A DNA stretch of 64,000 nt from Plasmodiophora brassicae. Taxonomy: Eukaryota; Endomyxa; Phytomyxea; Plasmodiophorida; Plasmodiophoridae. Position 1 is the stretch's first letter; every line of letters starts with the position of its first letter. Shown here in pieces: positions 1 to 10,669 of this stretch. The notes below the pieces were generated by a model that saw only the letters and a program-made list of their open reading frames with translations, did not search any database and was not told where the DNA came from. The translations under genes were made by a program, and so were the position numbers. Location of the stretch: NCBI GenBank assembly GCA_039704465.1, contig JASFAU010000013.1, positions 248,001 through 312,000 on the forward strand, written 5' to 3'.

Positions 1-3000
1 ACGGCGGCGCCGCTGCATTCGACGGCAGCGCCTCGCTCCACTGGTCGTCCGTGCTCTTGATGGCGTATTCGGCCAGGTTGGTCGACTCCAGTAGCGCCTG
101 CTGCTTCGCGTACAGCATTACGTGCGTTTCCCGGGCGCCTTCGGCCAAGTCCTTCGACAATGATTGCCGGACGGGTCCACTGGGCAACGGGGCTCGCGGT
201 GGCGCGCTCGCCATCTCCGACTGGATCGCGGCTCGCGCTTCGCCTTCCAGCAGGCTGTTGAAGAACGCGACGACCTTCCGGATCAGTTTGTTGAGCAGGG
301 CCAGGATCTGGTTGGATTCAATCTCGAGCTCCGCCTGCATTTCCGACACGCTCTTGAACTGGAGGCCGATGCCCAGCGCCAACGCCGCCTGCGTGAAGCT
401 CAGGCGCACGGTCGGCCCCATCTGGTCCTGGAACAGCATCCGGGCGATGCACGGGATCAGGTCCAGAATAAGATGGTAGTCGACGAGTGACTTGGAGTAC
501 GCTTCCAGCCTATGCAGACGACGGTTATCGGGTCGGAAGTCCCATCGAACATCAGGAGACGCACCTTCGCAGGTCGAACTGGGAGAACGCCCGCTTCAGC
601 TGGACGACGTCGATGACGTTGGCGTTCGGGTTCGGGTTGCCGGTGACCAGGCTGCCGGACGGGTTGACGATGCTGAGCGCCAGCTTGACAGGGATGGATC
701 GGAACGCTTGCGGGAGCAGCGCGATGAACCGGTTGCGGAAGTCGTCCGAGAACGCGACCAGCCAGTCGTTGCCGTCGCGATCCAGGCGGTTGACCAGGAT
801 CACCGTGTTCTCCCCCGTGATTTCGTTCGTCGTCTGGCGCAGGTAGATCGGGACGTAGCCGAGCTTGGCCCAGAAATTGTACAGCGACTGGGTCATGCCG
901 AACGACGTGCCCAGGTAGTCGAGCTGCTCCGCTGGACGATCGGGCAAGCGGTCGAGGATCGGCGGAAGACCCGCCCGGGGAGCAATGACCTCTTCGAGAA
1001 GCCCTTTGCCTGCATCGGCAGCAGGTTGAGCTGGCTCGAGCGGGACAGCGGGCCCGCCTGCCGCTTCAGGTGCAATGCTGGACATCTCGCCAGAATAGTA
1101 CATCCGAAGCAGCGACAGTGCACGAGACCCGTACCTGCAACGGAGGTCACGATTAGCTCACGAGAGGCGCAGAACGACACCATGGGCGGTACCCCATCCT
1201 CTGCAGGCTCGGGTGGGTGGCGATACGCACGATACGTGCCCCAGACAGGCCCGGGAACTGATCGTCCTGGAACTGCTGCGATACGGTCCATGGGATCAGG
1301 TCGCCGGTGGGTTGCATAGCGCGCGCCAATTGATCACGAACATGACGCTTCGAAATCTCGCCTGACGCCCCGGTTCAGCGGACGGATTCGTAGATCTGGA
1401 CAGCAGTGTACCTTCAAGCGCCACTTGAATAACGGCAAGAATGTCAGGGATCTCGGCAGAGTCGCCCGACTGCGGACCCAATAGGACGAAGAGGTGATGG
1501 GCAGGCGCGTCGCTCATCAACTGAAGGTCGTTCGGCGAGTTCTTGTAATGGGACGACACGAACAGGGACATCAGTCGCTGGAGGAACGCTTCCGATGACT
1601 ACGACAGCAAAGCACTTAGTTGGGAAGGGCGCCAACGACGACGCCTAGGAGCTGATATTGCACCTTGTGATGGGAGAACAGCGTGTCGCGATTCACGTAG
1701 TACAATTCGCAGGTAGACGGATGAGGTGCGCCTCTTGTCACCGGAGGTGTGGAGCAATCCAGACAGAGCAGGTCGTTGAGCCACTTCTCCACACAGTCCC
1801 CTGAGCAACGTATCAAACAATGGCAGCAACAGATGCGCGGTCCCCATACCATGGCCATAACGGATAGGGCGCTCCAGCTTGATTTCGACGAACGGCGCTT
1901 CCGATTTCGTCTTACGCAGGCCAGTGAACAGCTTCAGCGACAGGCTGCGTCCCGTCCCTTCATACCCGTTGATGGTCGACGACAGAACGGTCAGGAAGTT
2001 GCCCAGCAGGTCCTTTACAAGCGGCAATGGGATCGCCGCCGCTTCGTCAATGACCAGCAATTCGCAGTTGAGCAGCTTGTGAGCGTCTTTCGCCTACTCA
2101 GTACGGTGTGAGCGTGCGCATGGAAAGCAAACAGAGCACACGTACCTGGACGAACTGAACCGTCTGTCGTCGGTTGTCGCGATGAACGTTGACCTTGATG
2201 ACGTCGCCCGTCGTCTTCGACTTGATGATTTCGTAGTCGACATGCTCAGCGTAATCCAGTGCATCGAAGCCTGGCCGGGAATATCGTCAGCACTGGTGGG
2301 CAGTGAAAACGGACAGCGATGAACACATGAGCACCTTTGAAGACGAGCTGGAACAGCGTCGACAGGTTCTCCACAGACGGCGCACAGACAAAGATGTTCG
2401 ACAGACCGTACGCAACAGCAGAGGCTATGGCCAGGCCAAGACAGGCCGACTTTCCTCGTCCACGAGCCGCTGTTAGCGAAATGATCGAACGGGTGTCCGC
2501 CTCCTGGATGCAGTTGACAAGCTGCATCAGGGCTTTGGCCTGGTCTGACGTTCGGCACATGTTGACAAGATGGGAAATCGGAGGAGTGTCAGCCAGGGAA
2601 ACTTGCAACGAGGTCAGCTCGTCGTCGATCGGCGTTGACCCACCAGCCACTGGCGTCAGCGATCGCGCATGCGAGGAGCTGACAAGCAGGCATGTCAGCA
2701 CGACGGGACAGTTAACGAAGGGCAGCTACCCCTTACATGGGAAGAATGTTGAGTTCATCATCCACGACAAGACACTCACGACAGTGCGCCAAAGAGAGGA
2801 TGAAACGCTCGTTGAACCGGCCAACGACGTCCTGATGCGATTCCGTCCTGAACCGGTTGTGGACGTCCATCGACATCGCGAATAGCGACTTCAGCGACGA
2901 CATCGTCTTTAGCAGCAGAATTACGAGGCCGCCACCTTCGACCTGAGGTCCCCTGTCAGATCGCGATTGACCGCAGTCAATGAAACACAACTATACCGTC

Positions 3001-3413
3001 TCAATGGTTCTAGCGAGAAGGTTAGGTGTCAGCGCCTCAAAGTCCTGCAGGACACACATGCCGAACGTCTTTCCCAGGATCTTGTGAGAGTCGTGGTAGT
3101 AGCAATAACGGACCTCAGTGGACGTCAAAAAGAGTTCAAACGGGTCATGCGTGTCTTCCTGGCGCAGGCCACGCTGCACGTCGCGTTTGACCTGTCGCAT
3201 TCGTTTGCGCTTGTGGGACGAGAACCCAAGGTCCTTCTTATAGCACCACAGAACGTTCGGACGCTGCTTCGGCCTCGACTTTGACAACATGTAATGCAGG
3301 TTCACGACCTGGTCGCGACCTTTATCCCCGACGATAACGAACATGCCCCGATGATGCAGGGCGATGCCATTTTCGATCAGCGTTCGAATTCGGTTGTCCA
3401 CCTTCTTCCTCAT
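1..3413 (-). CDS. NAT10: RNA cytidine acetyltransferase NAT10/Kre33 (3' end outside window)
   Basis: Makes N4-acetylcytidine in 18S rRNA and tRNA; a nucleolar ATP-dependent acetyltransferase. The ATG is the complement of 3411-3413 and opens the family N-terminus (MRKKVDNRIRTLIENG). About ten exons can be followed in order: VVDDELNILPISSH, the Walker A motif TAARGRGKSA (about 2430-2470), VIDEAAAIPLPLVK, STINGYEGTGRSL, EKWLNDLLCLD, CELYYVNRDTLF, the acetyl-CoA-binding region ending RMGYGSRAL, LDYLGTSFG, and the C-terminal LVDYHLILDLIP. Introns are short: the first is 2943-2996, the second 2679-2736. Every junction examined restores the family reading frame. The C-terminal tail is still open at base 1, so the stop codon is missing. 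It looks like a complete, functional housekeeping gene apart from the window edge. Nothing else in the family tree fits as well. Confidence 0.96.
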
Positions 3414-4201
3414 TGCTCCAGGCAGCGGTCCTGAGGTCGTGAACGAGACCACTCTGCGGAGTCCGTCGCGGACTCCGCACGGCATCACCTGGACTATGTT
3501 GAACAACCTGATCCACGAGCAGGTCCGGCGGTGGGTGCTGCCAAGCCGATGGCAGGCTGTTCACCGAGTTCTACATGCCCTCGCTCTCTGCGACAGGCAC
3601 TCTACATACACCTGTGTGTGCGTTATCTTCCACTATAGTCGCTGGAACTTGTTCAAGCGGTTCCCCGACTGGGTTCGTTGCAGATCGAAGTAGAAGTGAT
3701 TGCATTACGTGCTGTTCGGGGTGTCTTCTCGGCAGCGTCGAACAGGGAAGTCGACGAGGCGACTTGCGAGCGCCACACAGGGGATTTTCCCGTCCCTACT
3801 GTTACCATGTAAAGCGTGCTTTAACTGGATGCAAAGGTTGGCATCCCGAATCCCGATCTCGGGATCAGTCGGAGATGGAAACAGATGGCTCTATCACGTT
3901 GTCCCGACCATCGGTGCCGCTAGCGAAAATGGTTAGAAGATCCTGATGACCGTGCCTATGCCGCGATTCGTACGGTCCGTCAAGTTGCAGGCGTCCGACT
4001 CGTGGAACGATTCGCTGTCCCAAACCTTGAAGCACACGTTGGATACGGAATTGATCGTACGCCAGCGCAATGCGAACGACGCTGGCGTCGCACGTAAACA
4101 CGAATCGCTTGTCTCGACCGCCTGGCCTGCTGCCGCAATCATGCAAGTACGTACGTGTATGTACGTACGTATATAGTCGTCAGAGCACCATGAACATTAA
4201 C
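3414..4201. other. Intergenic region, no confident gene
   Basis: Lies between the 5' end of the NAT10 gene and the former 3' end of the membrane-protein gene now cut by the transposon. The minus strand at about 3865-4146 has two overlapping open frames with faint WD-repeat flavour (FKVWDSESFHE; FASGTDG), but no start, no splice model and no conserved run convinced me. Bases 4146-4175 are a short GTAC-rich simple repeat. It could be a decayed or very divergent small gene. Confidence 0.3.
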
Positions 4202-4203
4202 TA

Positions 4204-4234
4204 CAGTAATTGCTCCTATTAAGGTTTCCTGTAA
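4204..4234 (+). repeat. Left terminal inverted repeat of the pogo-like element
   Basis: Begins CAGTAATTGCT directly after a TA dinucleotide. It matches the complement of the right end exactly over the first 11 bases and then with small changes; the AATAAGCCCCGAAC block that follows is displaced by a short insertion relative to the right end. Confidence 0.85.
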
Positions 4235-4465
4235 TAAGCCCCGAACCCTGAATTCGATGGCTTATGACCCCGAACCCCGATTTCGAGGCATATCCGGGGT
4301 CTTAATAAAAGACATAGGGCTAAATTTAGATGTTTGGGGTCTTATTAGGAATTCCACATAACGTTTTGCTGTTTTTTTTGGTGCACGGACTACGCGGCGG
4401 TGCCGCGGCGCAAGCTCATTGACTCATTGTGCATTGTCGAATGGTGTTGTAGTGCTTCTGTGCGA

Positions 4466-7083
4466 ATGTCATCGATGCTGGAAGAGCTCCGTGAGCTATC
4501 TGGGCTGCTGAAGGATGATATTATAACACCTTCGGAGTTCGATGATATGAAACGAGCGCTTATCGCCCGATACAAGGGATCAGGCAACACAGGTCCCAGC
4601 GACAACAGTCACCTCGAGGAATCGAGTGAAGGTCAGCGAGTTTTTGCCACGAACGTTCGTGAATAACTGTCTCTCTCGTAGACGTGAATGGAAAGCAAGA
4701 AGCAAGACCCGCATCGTGTGCGTCTTCGTCAGACAGAACTCTTGACCCTTTCCGTCCTGGCTCTGCTGCTCACAGTACGTGTTGTGGTTACTTGTTCGTT
4801 CTTGAACTAATGACGTTTGCTGACAGGTAGTTCATCGAATGCAACGTCCGGAAAGACTGTGACGTCGCAAGCGACTCTGCATAAATACTTCGGGCCGTCC
4901 ATGTTAATGTCCCGTGGCTCCGGCGAGATATTCGTGTCCTCCAAGTGTCCAGCTATGGTCAAGGACAGGTTCACATGCTCTGAATGTGATAAACGCTGTC
5001 AAACCAAACAAGCCCTGATTTCCCACATGAAAACGCACAAGGTCGAGGAAGAATGTATGCCGAATGGAGTTTCTACGCCCAATATTGTGCCTTGTGTGAT
5101 AATTCGTGGTTGTGTCATAGACCAAGCAAATCCCCAGCCTGATGAACAGGGTTGATGGCCCTTCGTCGAAGCGCCAGCGTTATTCGTTTGAGCGCAAGGT
5201 GGATATTATCAAAGAAGTATTGGACACGCAGCGTCCTAGCTCGGGTGAGAAGCGGTCTCGTGCGCTGGCGGTTCAACTTGTATCCGATGATACTGGTATA
5301 CCTGCAACGACCATCGCAAGATGGATGAAGAACGAAGATCAACTACGTGACCGTGTGGCTTCGTCGGCCGATCGTGCCAAGAAGTCCTCGTACAATCGCT
5401 GTTGGTTGAAGGACTTGCGGCACCTCGAAGAGGTGCTTGCTCGCGAGATCCGCAAAGAGAGGGCGAAAGGTGGTTCCGGGTTAACCGTCAAAGGTAACCG
5501 TTTTAACTGTGTAATTCCAGGTAGGAAAATATCGAAGAACTGGTCACTCTCAATGGCCAGGCAGATTCGTCGAAGGCCGAACATCGTAAATCCAAACAAC
5601 GCGAAGGAGATTAAGCTCTCGTATGGGTGGTACTATCATGGGTTCCTTCCGAGGCACGATTTCTCCATCAGACGCGGGAACAACCGAAAGAAGATTGATG
5701 CAGTAGCATACAAGCCCATCGTTTACGAATTTCATCAACTACTCGCGAAACGCAATTCCAGTCGTAGTGTATTTCCACATTCCATGTTCAACTTCGATGA
5801 GGTCCATTCCGCCTAGATGCTCTGTATTGCACTTCTTTGATGCTTTGCAGGTTCCTCTTCCATTCGTGAATGATGGTGACAGACGGACCGTTGACGACGT
5901 TGGCACAAAGCGAGTCTGGATCAGGCAGCCGGGTGCGGGAGATGAAAAGCGGCAGGCGACACTGTTCCTCTGCATTGGGGCGGATTGTGAGGTCCAACCG
6001 CGACCCCATGTCATATTTCGCGGCAAGGGTACACAGATTCTCCGATCTGACGAGCCGAATCAATGGGTGTGTTCTTCACTGGACGCTTCAAATCAACTTC
6101 TAAGTGCCATTTGTCACAGGACTCCAGGGTGTCGGTCCATTTTCAAGAAAACGGATGGGTTGACACCAAGACCGCTGTAAACATCGCGAAGGTCATGCAG
6201 CAAGATCCTGCGTTCGTAAACCCTGACGAGAATCGGACCTTCCTCTGCGACAACCTTCAATCCCACAAGGCACCAGAGTTTGTCGATTCGATGAAGTCCT
6301 TGGGCGAAATCGTGCTGTTTCCGCCAAACGTTACTGATTTGTTGCAACCTGGTATGTATTTCGTTCACCTTGATTTTCCCATGCTAATTGTCGTTGACAG
6401 TCGATGCCGGCGCCGGTCGGATGATGAAATATCTGATCGCATCGCGGCTTGATGCGCAGATGGACGATGACGCTGCGTTCTCATCCAAATGGTTAGGAGG
6501 AAAGTTCACGGCTTCCGAGCGTCGCGTCCTCATTACCAACTGGGTGGGTGAAGCGTGGGAGCGGTTGTGTCAAGCGGGGTACATTCATAAGTACTTCGAG
6601 AAGACCGGTTGCCTGCTTGGTACGGTGGGTGCGGATCCCGGCAGGATCAAGATCAAGATCCAGGGTCTTGATGAGTACCGGTTTATCCCGAACGTCCCGT
6701 TCATAATTAACGTCGATGACGGGACAGATTCCGACAGCAGCGACAGCGGCGAATTTTCTGAAGGCACCTACAAGGCCGCAGACCCTAGTTCATCGGACGA
6801 GGACGCGCCTATCCTGTCGTATGAACCCGGACAAAACCGTTTTCGTGAAGGCGACTATGTCGAGGTGTTCGACTCCGATGGCCAGCCGCTACTCACCGGC
6901 TCTGTTACTGCACCGCGTACCTCTCTACACGGACAGCCTGTGCCCGACGGCCACATCGTGGTCGTTATCGCACGACTGCACACTACAAGTTGTCTGGGCG
7001 TGGATCACTTTGGAGAACCTGTTGGCGTCGGAGGATATACTGCCGTCCCTGTGAATCGAGCATTCCTGTGCTGCGACAAATAA
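4466..7083 (+). CDS. Pogo-like transposase with SHOCT-like, C2H2, HTH and DDD domains
   Basis: Predicted cut-and-paste transposase of the surrounding element. Seven exons join in frame: 4466-4631, 4682-4774, 4827-5068, 5121-5801, 5851-6066, 6120-6351 and 6401-7083, giving about 770 residues. The N-terminus has a short SHOCT-like helical pair (LEELRELSGLLKDDIITPSEF). Next come a C2H2 finger (FTCSECDKRC...HMKTH), a helix-turn-helix of CENP-B/pogo style (SFERKVDIIKEVL...GIPATTIARW) and a DDE_1-type catalytic core. The three catalytic aspartates are visible as FNFDE, CDNLQSHK and QPVDAG; the last is completed only by splicing out 6352-6400. The tail is acidic. The start was taken at the first ATG in frame with the SHOCT-like segment. 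The exon 3/4 junction is the least certain. No frameshift or internal stop was found, so the gene may be active. Confidence 0.85.
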
Positions 7084-7228
7084 ATGTTCCGTTTCTTGTT
7101 GTTTGGGCTAATCGGGACCAGTCTGTGGTTGAATTACGCAACGTAACTCCAAGTATAAACTGTGCTCCTGATAAGACCCCAAGCACTGAACCTACCCAAA
7201 AAATATTTCACAATAAGACCCCAAACCC

Positions 7229-8767
7229 TCACAATGCTCTATGACCCCGAACCCCAATTATTTCAGTTCGGGGCTTATTAGAAGCAATTACTGTACGTCG
7301 TTCGTGTATTGGTACCGGCCCGCCTCCCGGTCGGCAATTGCTCTCCGGCTGGGTCCGGGTAGTACGCGGTCGGAACTCTTGGATGTGACAGAAGGAGTTG
7401 CCGGCTCGGATCAAGGGAGTCAGCGCCCAGAACACTGTCCATCCTGTCGGAGTCCAGATCCAGATCGTGGCACCGAAAGGCAGAACGCAGATCGCAAACG
7501 CCATGCAGATGCCGGCCCGTGTTGTCCATCGCGAGATGCCAGCGACGAAGGCGAGCCTTTCGGGGTCGACGTCTTTGAGAATGTTGGCGACTTCCCTGCG
7601 GAACGTTCGGGCCTGCTGAAAGAAGTACACGGCAATGACCAAGTAGATGGCCATAAAGATCAACGTGTAGGCGCCGAGGAAGAACTGCTGGGCGATTCGA
7701 TTGGCAATCAGGACATTGACCAGGACGTCTGCTATGGTCGGTAGCGCGACCAATGTCCATAGGATCGTGTTCCACAGGGTCTCGTGCCGCTCGGCGAAGA
7801 CGCCGAACGGCGTCGTTGCAGGTCTGCCAAACAGGAGCTTGTCGCGACAGCGACCCCAGAAGATGGCCGACAGGAGCGTGCAGGAACAGCCAGGGCCGGA
7901 TAGCTGCGATTGCATCAAACAGACGCCCAGGTAGGTGCCGTTGAGAACGCCTCCAAAGCCGGACACGGCGCTGACGCACAGGACCAGGGTGGTCGCCGCC
8001 TCGATCAGGAGCGCCGTCTGCGGGATGCCCCATTGGGAGGACACCCTCGCGCGCACCGACCTGGGGCGACTGAACACGTCCTGGTCGGATGCGTTCGTAA
8101 CGAATCGGGCGACATGGGTGAACAGGTAACTGGCTGCGAAGGCGGCGCAGACGCCGAAGTACAGGGCCGGAAGCGCACAGACGAAGACGACGTACCACCA
8201 AGAGGCGGTCATGTCCAGCCAGACGTTGCGGTCAGGGTGTGCATCGATGATAACGCCGGCAGCGTCGCCCGCACCGGATATCGTGCGAACCAAGAGCGCG
8301 GCCAGGTCGGCATCCAGGTGGAACCGCACGAATAGCATCGTGCCGGTGTGCCGGCGCTTCCCGTACACATCGTCGGCCATGAGACCGCCACCCGTTGGCA
8401 CCGGCGACTCGTCGATCACCGCCAGAAACGTGGCGTTGGCGCTCTGGAACAGGCTGTACAGGTGGCTGGGTGCGCACATCGGATTCTGGTTGCCCAGAAG
8501 CACCGCACGGCCGTCGATCGCTGGTCGGACCCGCTCCACCGCATCTGCATCACACGGGTCGTGCTCGAACCACACCAAGCGGGAACGCACGCCTCTAAGT
8601 CCATCGTCGCCGTTCTGCGGGCCGACGTACGTGTTCCACGGCGGGCAATAGATCGGCGGCAGGGCCATCAGCTGCTCAGGACCGCTCACGAACAGCAGGG
8701 ACGCTTGACACCGGTACGACTCGTAGGCCAGAGCCAGGATGCTCCATCGCAACCACCGATGAAGCAT
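7229..8767 (-). CDS. Multi-pass membrane protein with lumenal N-domain; C-terminus rewritten by transposon
   Basis: A single-exon frame of 512 residues from a true ATG (complement of 8765-8767). A hydrophobic N-terminus precedes a roughly 165-residue soluble region, which I infer to be extracytoplasmic. About six to seven membrane segments follow, the first being WWYVVFVCALPALYFGVCA and later ones including LWTLVALPTIADVLVNVLI and GAYTLIFMAIYLVIAVYFF. The layout recalls seven-helix receptor-like proteins, but I do not recognise the family. The pogo-like element has inserted in the penultimate codon. The last 21-22 residues and the stop now come from the transposon end, whereas the original frame would have stopped immediately after the insertion point (TAA at the complement of 4197-4199). 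Confidence 0.7.
   Translation of the reverse strand: MLHRWLRWSILALAYESYRCQASLLFVSGPEQLMALPPIYCPPWNTYVGPQNGDDGLRGVRSRLVWFEHDPCDADAVERVRPAIDGRAVLLGNQNPMCAPSHLYSLFQSANATFLAVIDESPVPTGGGLMADDVYGKRRHTGTMLFVRFHLDADLAALLVRTISGAGDAAGVIIDAHPDRNVWLDMTASWWYVVFVCALPALYFGVCAAFAASYLFTHVARFVTNASDQDVFSRPRSVRARVSSQWGIPQTALLIEAATTLVLCVSAVSGFGGVLNGTYLGVCLMQSQLSGPGCSCTLLSAIFWGRCRDKLLFGRPATTPFGVFAERHETLWNTILWTLVALPTIADVLVNVLIANRIAQQFFLGAYTLIFMAIYLVIAVYFFQQARTFRREVANILKDVDPERLAFVAGISRWTTRAGICMAFAICVLPFGATIWIWTPTGWTVFWALTPLIRAGNSFCHIQEFRPRTTRTQPESNCRPGGGPVPIHERRTVIASNKPRTEIIGVRGHRAL
7262..7293 (-). repeat. Right terminal inverted repeat of the pogo-like element
   Basis: Read on the minus strand it begins CAGTAATTGCT at 7293, directly inside a TA, and continues TCTAATAAGCCCCGAACTG. 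It pairs with the left end at 4204. Confidence 0.85.
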
Positions 8768-9027
8768 ACGCGCTGTGGACGATCGACCCCAGATTTATCC
8801 ATACGCGAGTACTGTTAACCCAGACCGGGCGTTAATCGACACCTGCCGAGGGACCCGCCTGTTTGCGATACCTATCAGGAACGACGATCGGACACGCGAC
8901 GCCTTCGCCTGGCTGTCCCCCACGAAGGATAGAGCCGGCGACAAGACGGTTGCCGAATCCCATGGGATGTTTAATGCAAGACGGAAACCAAACATATGCC
9001 AATGACGTCTCCCCCGGCCCCTTCAAC

Positions 9028-9600
9028 TCACTGGGTGCACTTGACGCCGTTCCCCGTAAACCCACGTTTGCAGGCGCAGGTGCGGGATCCCATCGTGTTC
9101 GTGCAGACCGCGTTCGGCGAGCACCCGCCGTTGTTGAGCAGGCACTCGTTGACGTCGTCGCACCGGATGCCATTGCCCGAGAACCCGGGGCGGCACGCAC
9201 AGGTGCGGTGTCCCGGCGAGTTCGTGCAGATCGCGTTCGGCGAGCACCCGCCGTTGTTGGTGCGGCACTCGTCAACGTCCTTGCACGTGAGGCCGTCACC
9301 AGCGAACCCGGGCCTGCAGGTGCAGGCGCGGGACCCCAGCGTGTTCGTGCAGATCGCGTCGGTCGAGCACCCGCCGTTGTTGGCGCGGCACTCGTCGACG
9401 TCCGTGCACACGACGCCGTTGCCCGTGAACCCGGCCTTACACTGGCACTGCCGGACCCCACTCGGCAGCATCGTGCACGTCGCCGCCGGGCTGCATCCGC
9501 CGTTGTTCACCAGGCACAGGTTCGTGGCGCGGACGCGGCGCCCGTCCGCCAGCATGACGACGGCGCAGGCAACGATGGCGGCAAGCGCCACGGATCGCAT
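9028..9600 (-). CDS. Secreted protein with four EGF-like domains
   Basis: A 190-residue protein starting at an ATG (complement of 9598-9600). A signal peptide (MRSVALAAIVACAVVMLADG) is followed by four tandem EGF-like modules of about 41 residues. Each has the six-cysteine pattern, the NNGGCS core and GF.G.G..C. The last three begin with DVDEC or DVNEC, the calcium-binding EGF signature. There is no membrane anchor after the fourth module, so secretion or matrix attachment is inferred. The modules are close to one another in sequence, which suggests recent internal tandem duplication. No intron is needed. A ligand or partner cannot be inferred. Confidence 0.85.
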   Translation of the reverse strand: MRSVALAAIVACAVVMLADGRRVRATNLCLVNNGGCSPAATCTMLPSGVRQCQCKAGFTGNGVVCTDVDECRANNGGCSTDAICTNTLGSRACTCRPGFAGDGLTCKDVDECRTNNGGCSPNAICTNSPGHRTCACRPGFSGNGIRCDDVNECLLNNGGCSPNAVCTNTMGSRTCACKRGFTGNGVKCTQ

Positions 9601-10149
9601 CTTGGCTGCTTGGGGCGAATTCGAGCTGATTTGGAAATGAGCGCGCCTCACCTGCCGAGCACACAGACACACAGACACACACAGTACAGTAGGGAGTCGC
9701 ATGCCGTCCCCAGTCTTCACCCGCGGCGCTCGACTCGGTGTCGCGGGCACGTATGTGACGGGGAGTTGGGACTCGGCAAATCCCGCCCCGATACTCGGAT
9801 GCGGGACAGGCAAGCGGGCCTCGATCACGACATCCGCGGCGGTCAACCTCAGCGTCAAGAACGGCCATCGACCGATGCGCTGTCCACCTGCGGGGGAGCA
9901 GCTTTCTCGCGGTTCCCACGTTCTTCATCAGATTACTACAATGAACGTACTCCGCCTGCCTGGGCCACATGCGGGACGTCGTGCAATATCGCACCGCCTC
10001 CGTCGACGTTCATCGTCCCAGTACGAACAGATGATGGCCTATAATTATGCTGGCTGACGCTGGGTGACGACTGACGACGGCGTATCGACGTCCACTCCGG
10101 GACTGCTGTCTCGCAGTTTGCCGTGTCGGCGACAGCAGATGCCCAGGTG
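9601..10149. other. Intergenic region
   Basis: Lies between the start of the EGF gene and the start of the COX16-like gene, which are divergent, so both promoters should be here. Contains a short CACAGA-rich repeat at 9660-9685. I see no gene. Confidence 0.5.
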
Positions 10150-10548
10150 ATGGCGGGGCGACGGACGATGTCGTTCTTCTCGGTCGGCCTGCCGATGCTG
10201 GTGATGGCCGTGCTAGGGTAGGCGTGCATGGCCTGCCAGCCAGCCGTCGGCTGTCGTTGCCTGCTGCTGGAGTGACTGCCTGGCAGGACGTACACGCTGG
10301 AGGCGCTCATGGAGGATCGGTTTGCGCGCCGGGACAGGGATTCGAAGAGTGTCTGGCGAGCCAAAGAGGAGGAACGCAAGATCGAGGATGAACTCAAGGT
10401 CCATTCTGAAGGCGTTGTGCGGACAACTGCTGTGCTGAATGGTGTGCAGGCCATGCAGGAGTGGCTGGCAGGCAAGCAGGACGCAGGCTCGCTGTACGAG
10501 ATGAAGCGGATCCCTCGTGCGGATGATGAAACATCCGAGCTAGATTGA
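10150..10548 (+). CDS. COX16-like mitochondrial inner-membrane protein
   Basis: Two exons, 10150-10217 and 10287-10548, join in frame to give 109 residues. The N-terminal part has one membrane segment of COX16 style (FFSVGLPMLVMAVLGTYTL), followed by a charged, helical C-terminal half (EDRFARRDRDSKSVWRAKEEE). Length, a single GLP-containing transmembrane helix and the basic/acidic tail match COX16, a cytochrome c oxidase assembly factor that helps deliver copper to COX2. The match is by general pattern rather than by invariant residues, and the C-terminal 50 residues are not typical. An unrelated small single-pass mitochondrial protein is the main alternative. Confidence 0.5.
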
Positions 10549-10669
10549 GAATGAAGACCCTTAAATCACGTTGAGATACGCCCCGGTAGATCTGTACAGG
10601 TACTCGTGAGATATTTCTCGGCTCGCACCGACATTTGGGTGTTGGATCGAAGGTGTCGCCACGTCGACA

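Larger units (their letters stand above)
4204..7293 (+). mobile_element. Pogo/Tigger-like DNA transposon, 3090 bp, apparently intact
   Basis: Both ends carry the inverted sequence CAGTAATTGCT (left 4204-4214, right complement 7283-7293), continuing as related AATAAGCCCCGAAC blocks inside each end. TA dinucleotides flank both ends (4202-4203 and 7294-7295), the target duplication expected of the Tc1/mariner-pogo superfamily. Both subterminal regions carry extra copies of an AATAAGACCCC-like motif (for example 4297-4312 and 4337-4350 on the left, 7168-7180 and 7210-7221 on the right), possible transposase binding sites. The interior holds one uninterrupted spliced transposase gene. The element lies antisense to the gene it interrupts. 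Confidence 0.9.

Noticed and set aside
3865..4146. Possible WD-repeat exon on the minus strand
   Set aside because: WD-like fragments appear in two different frames with no splice model or start; too weak to call.
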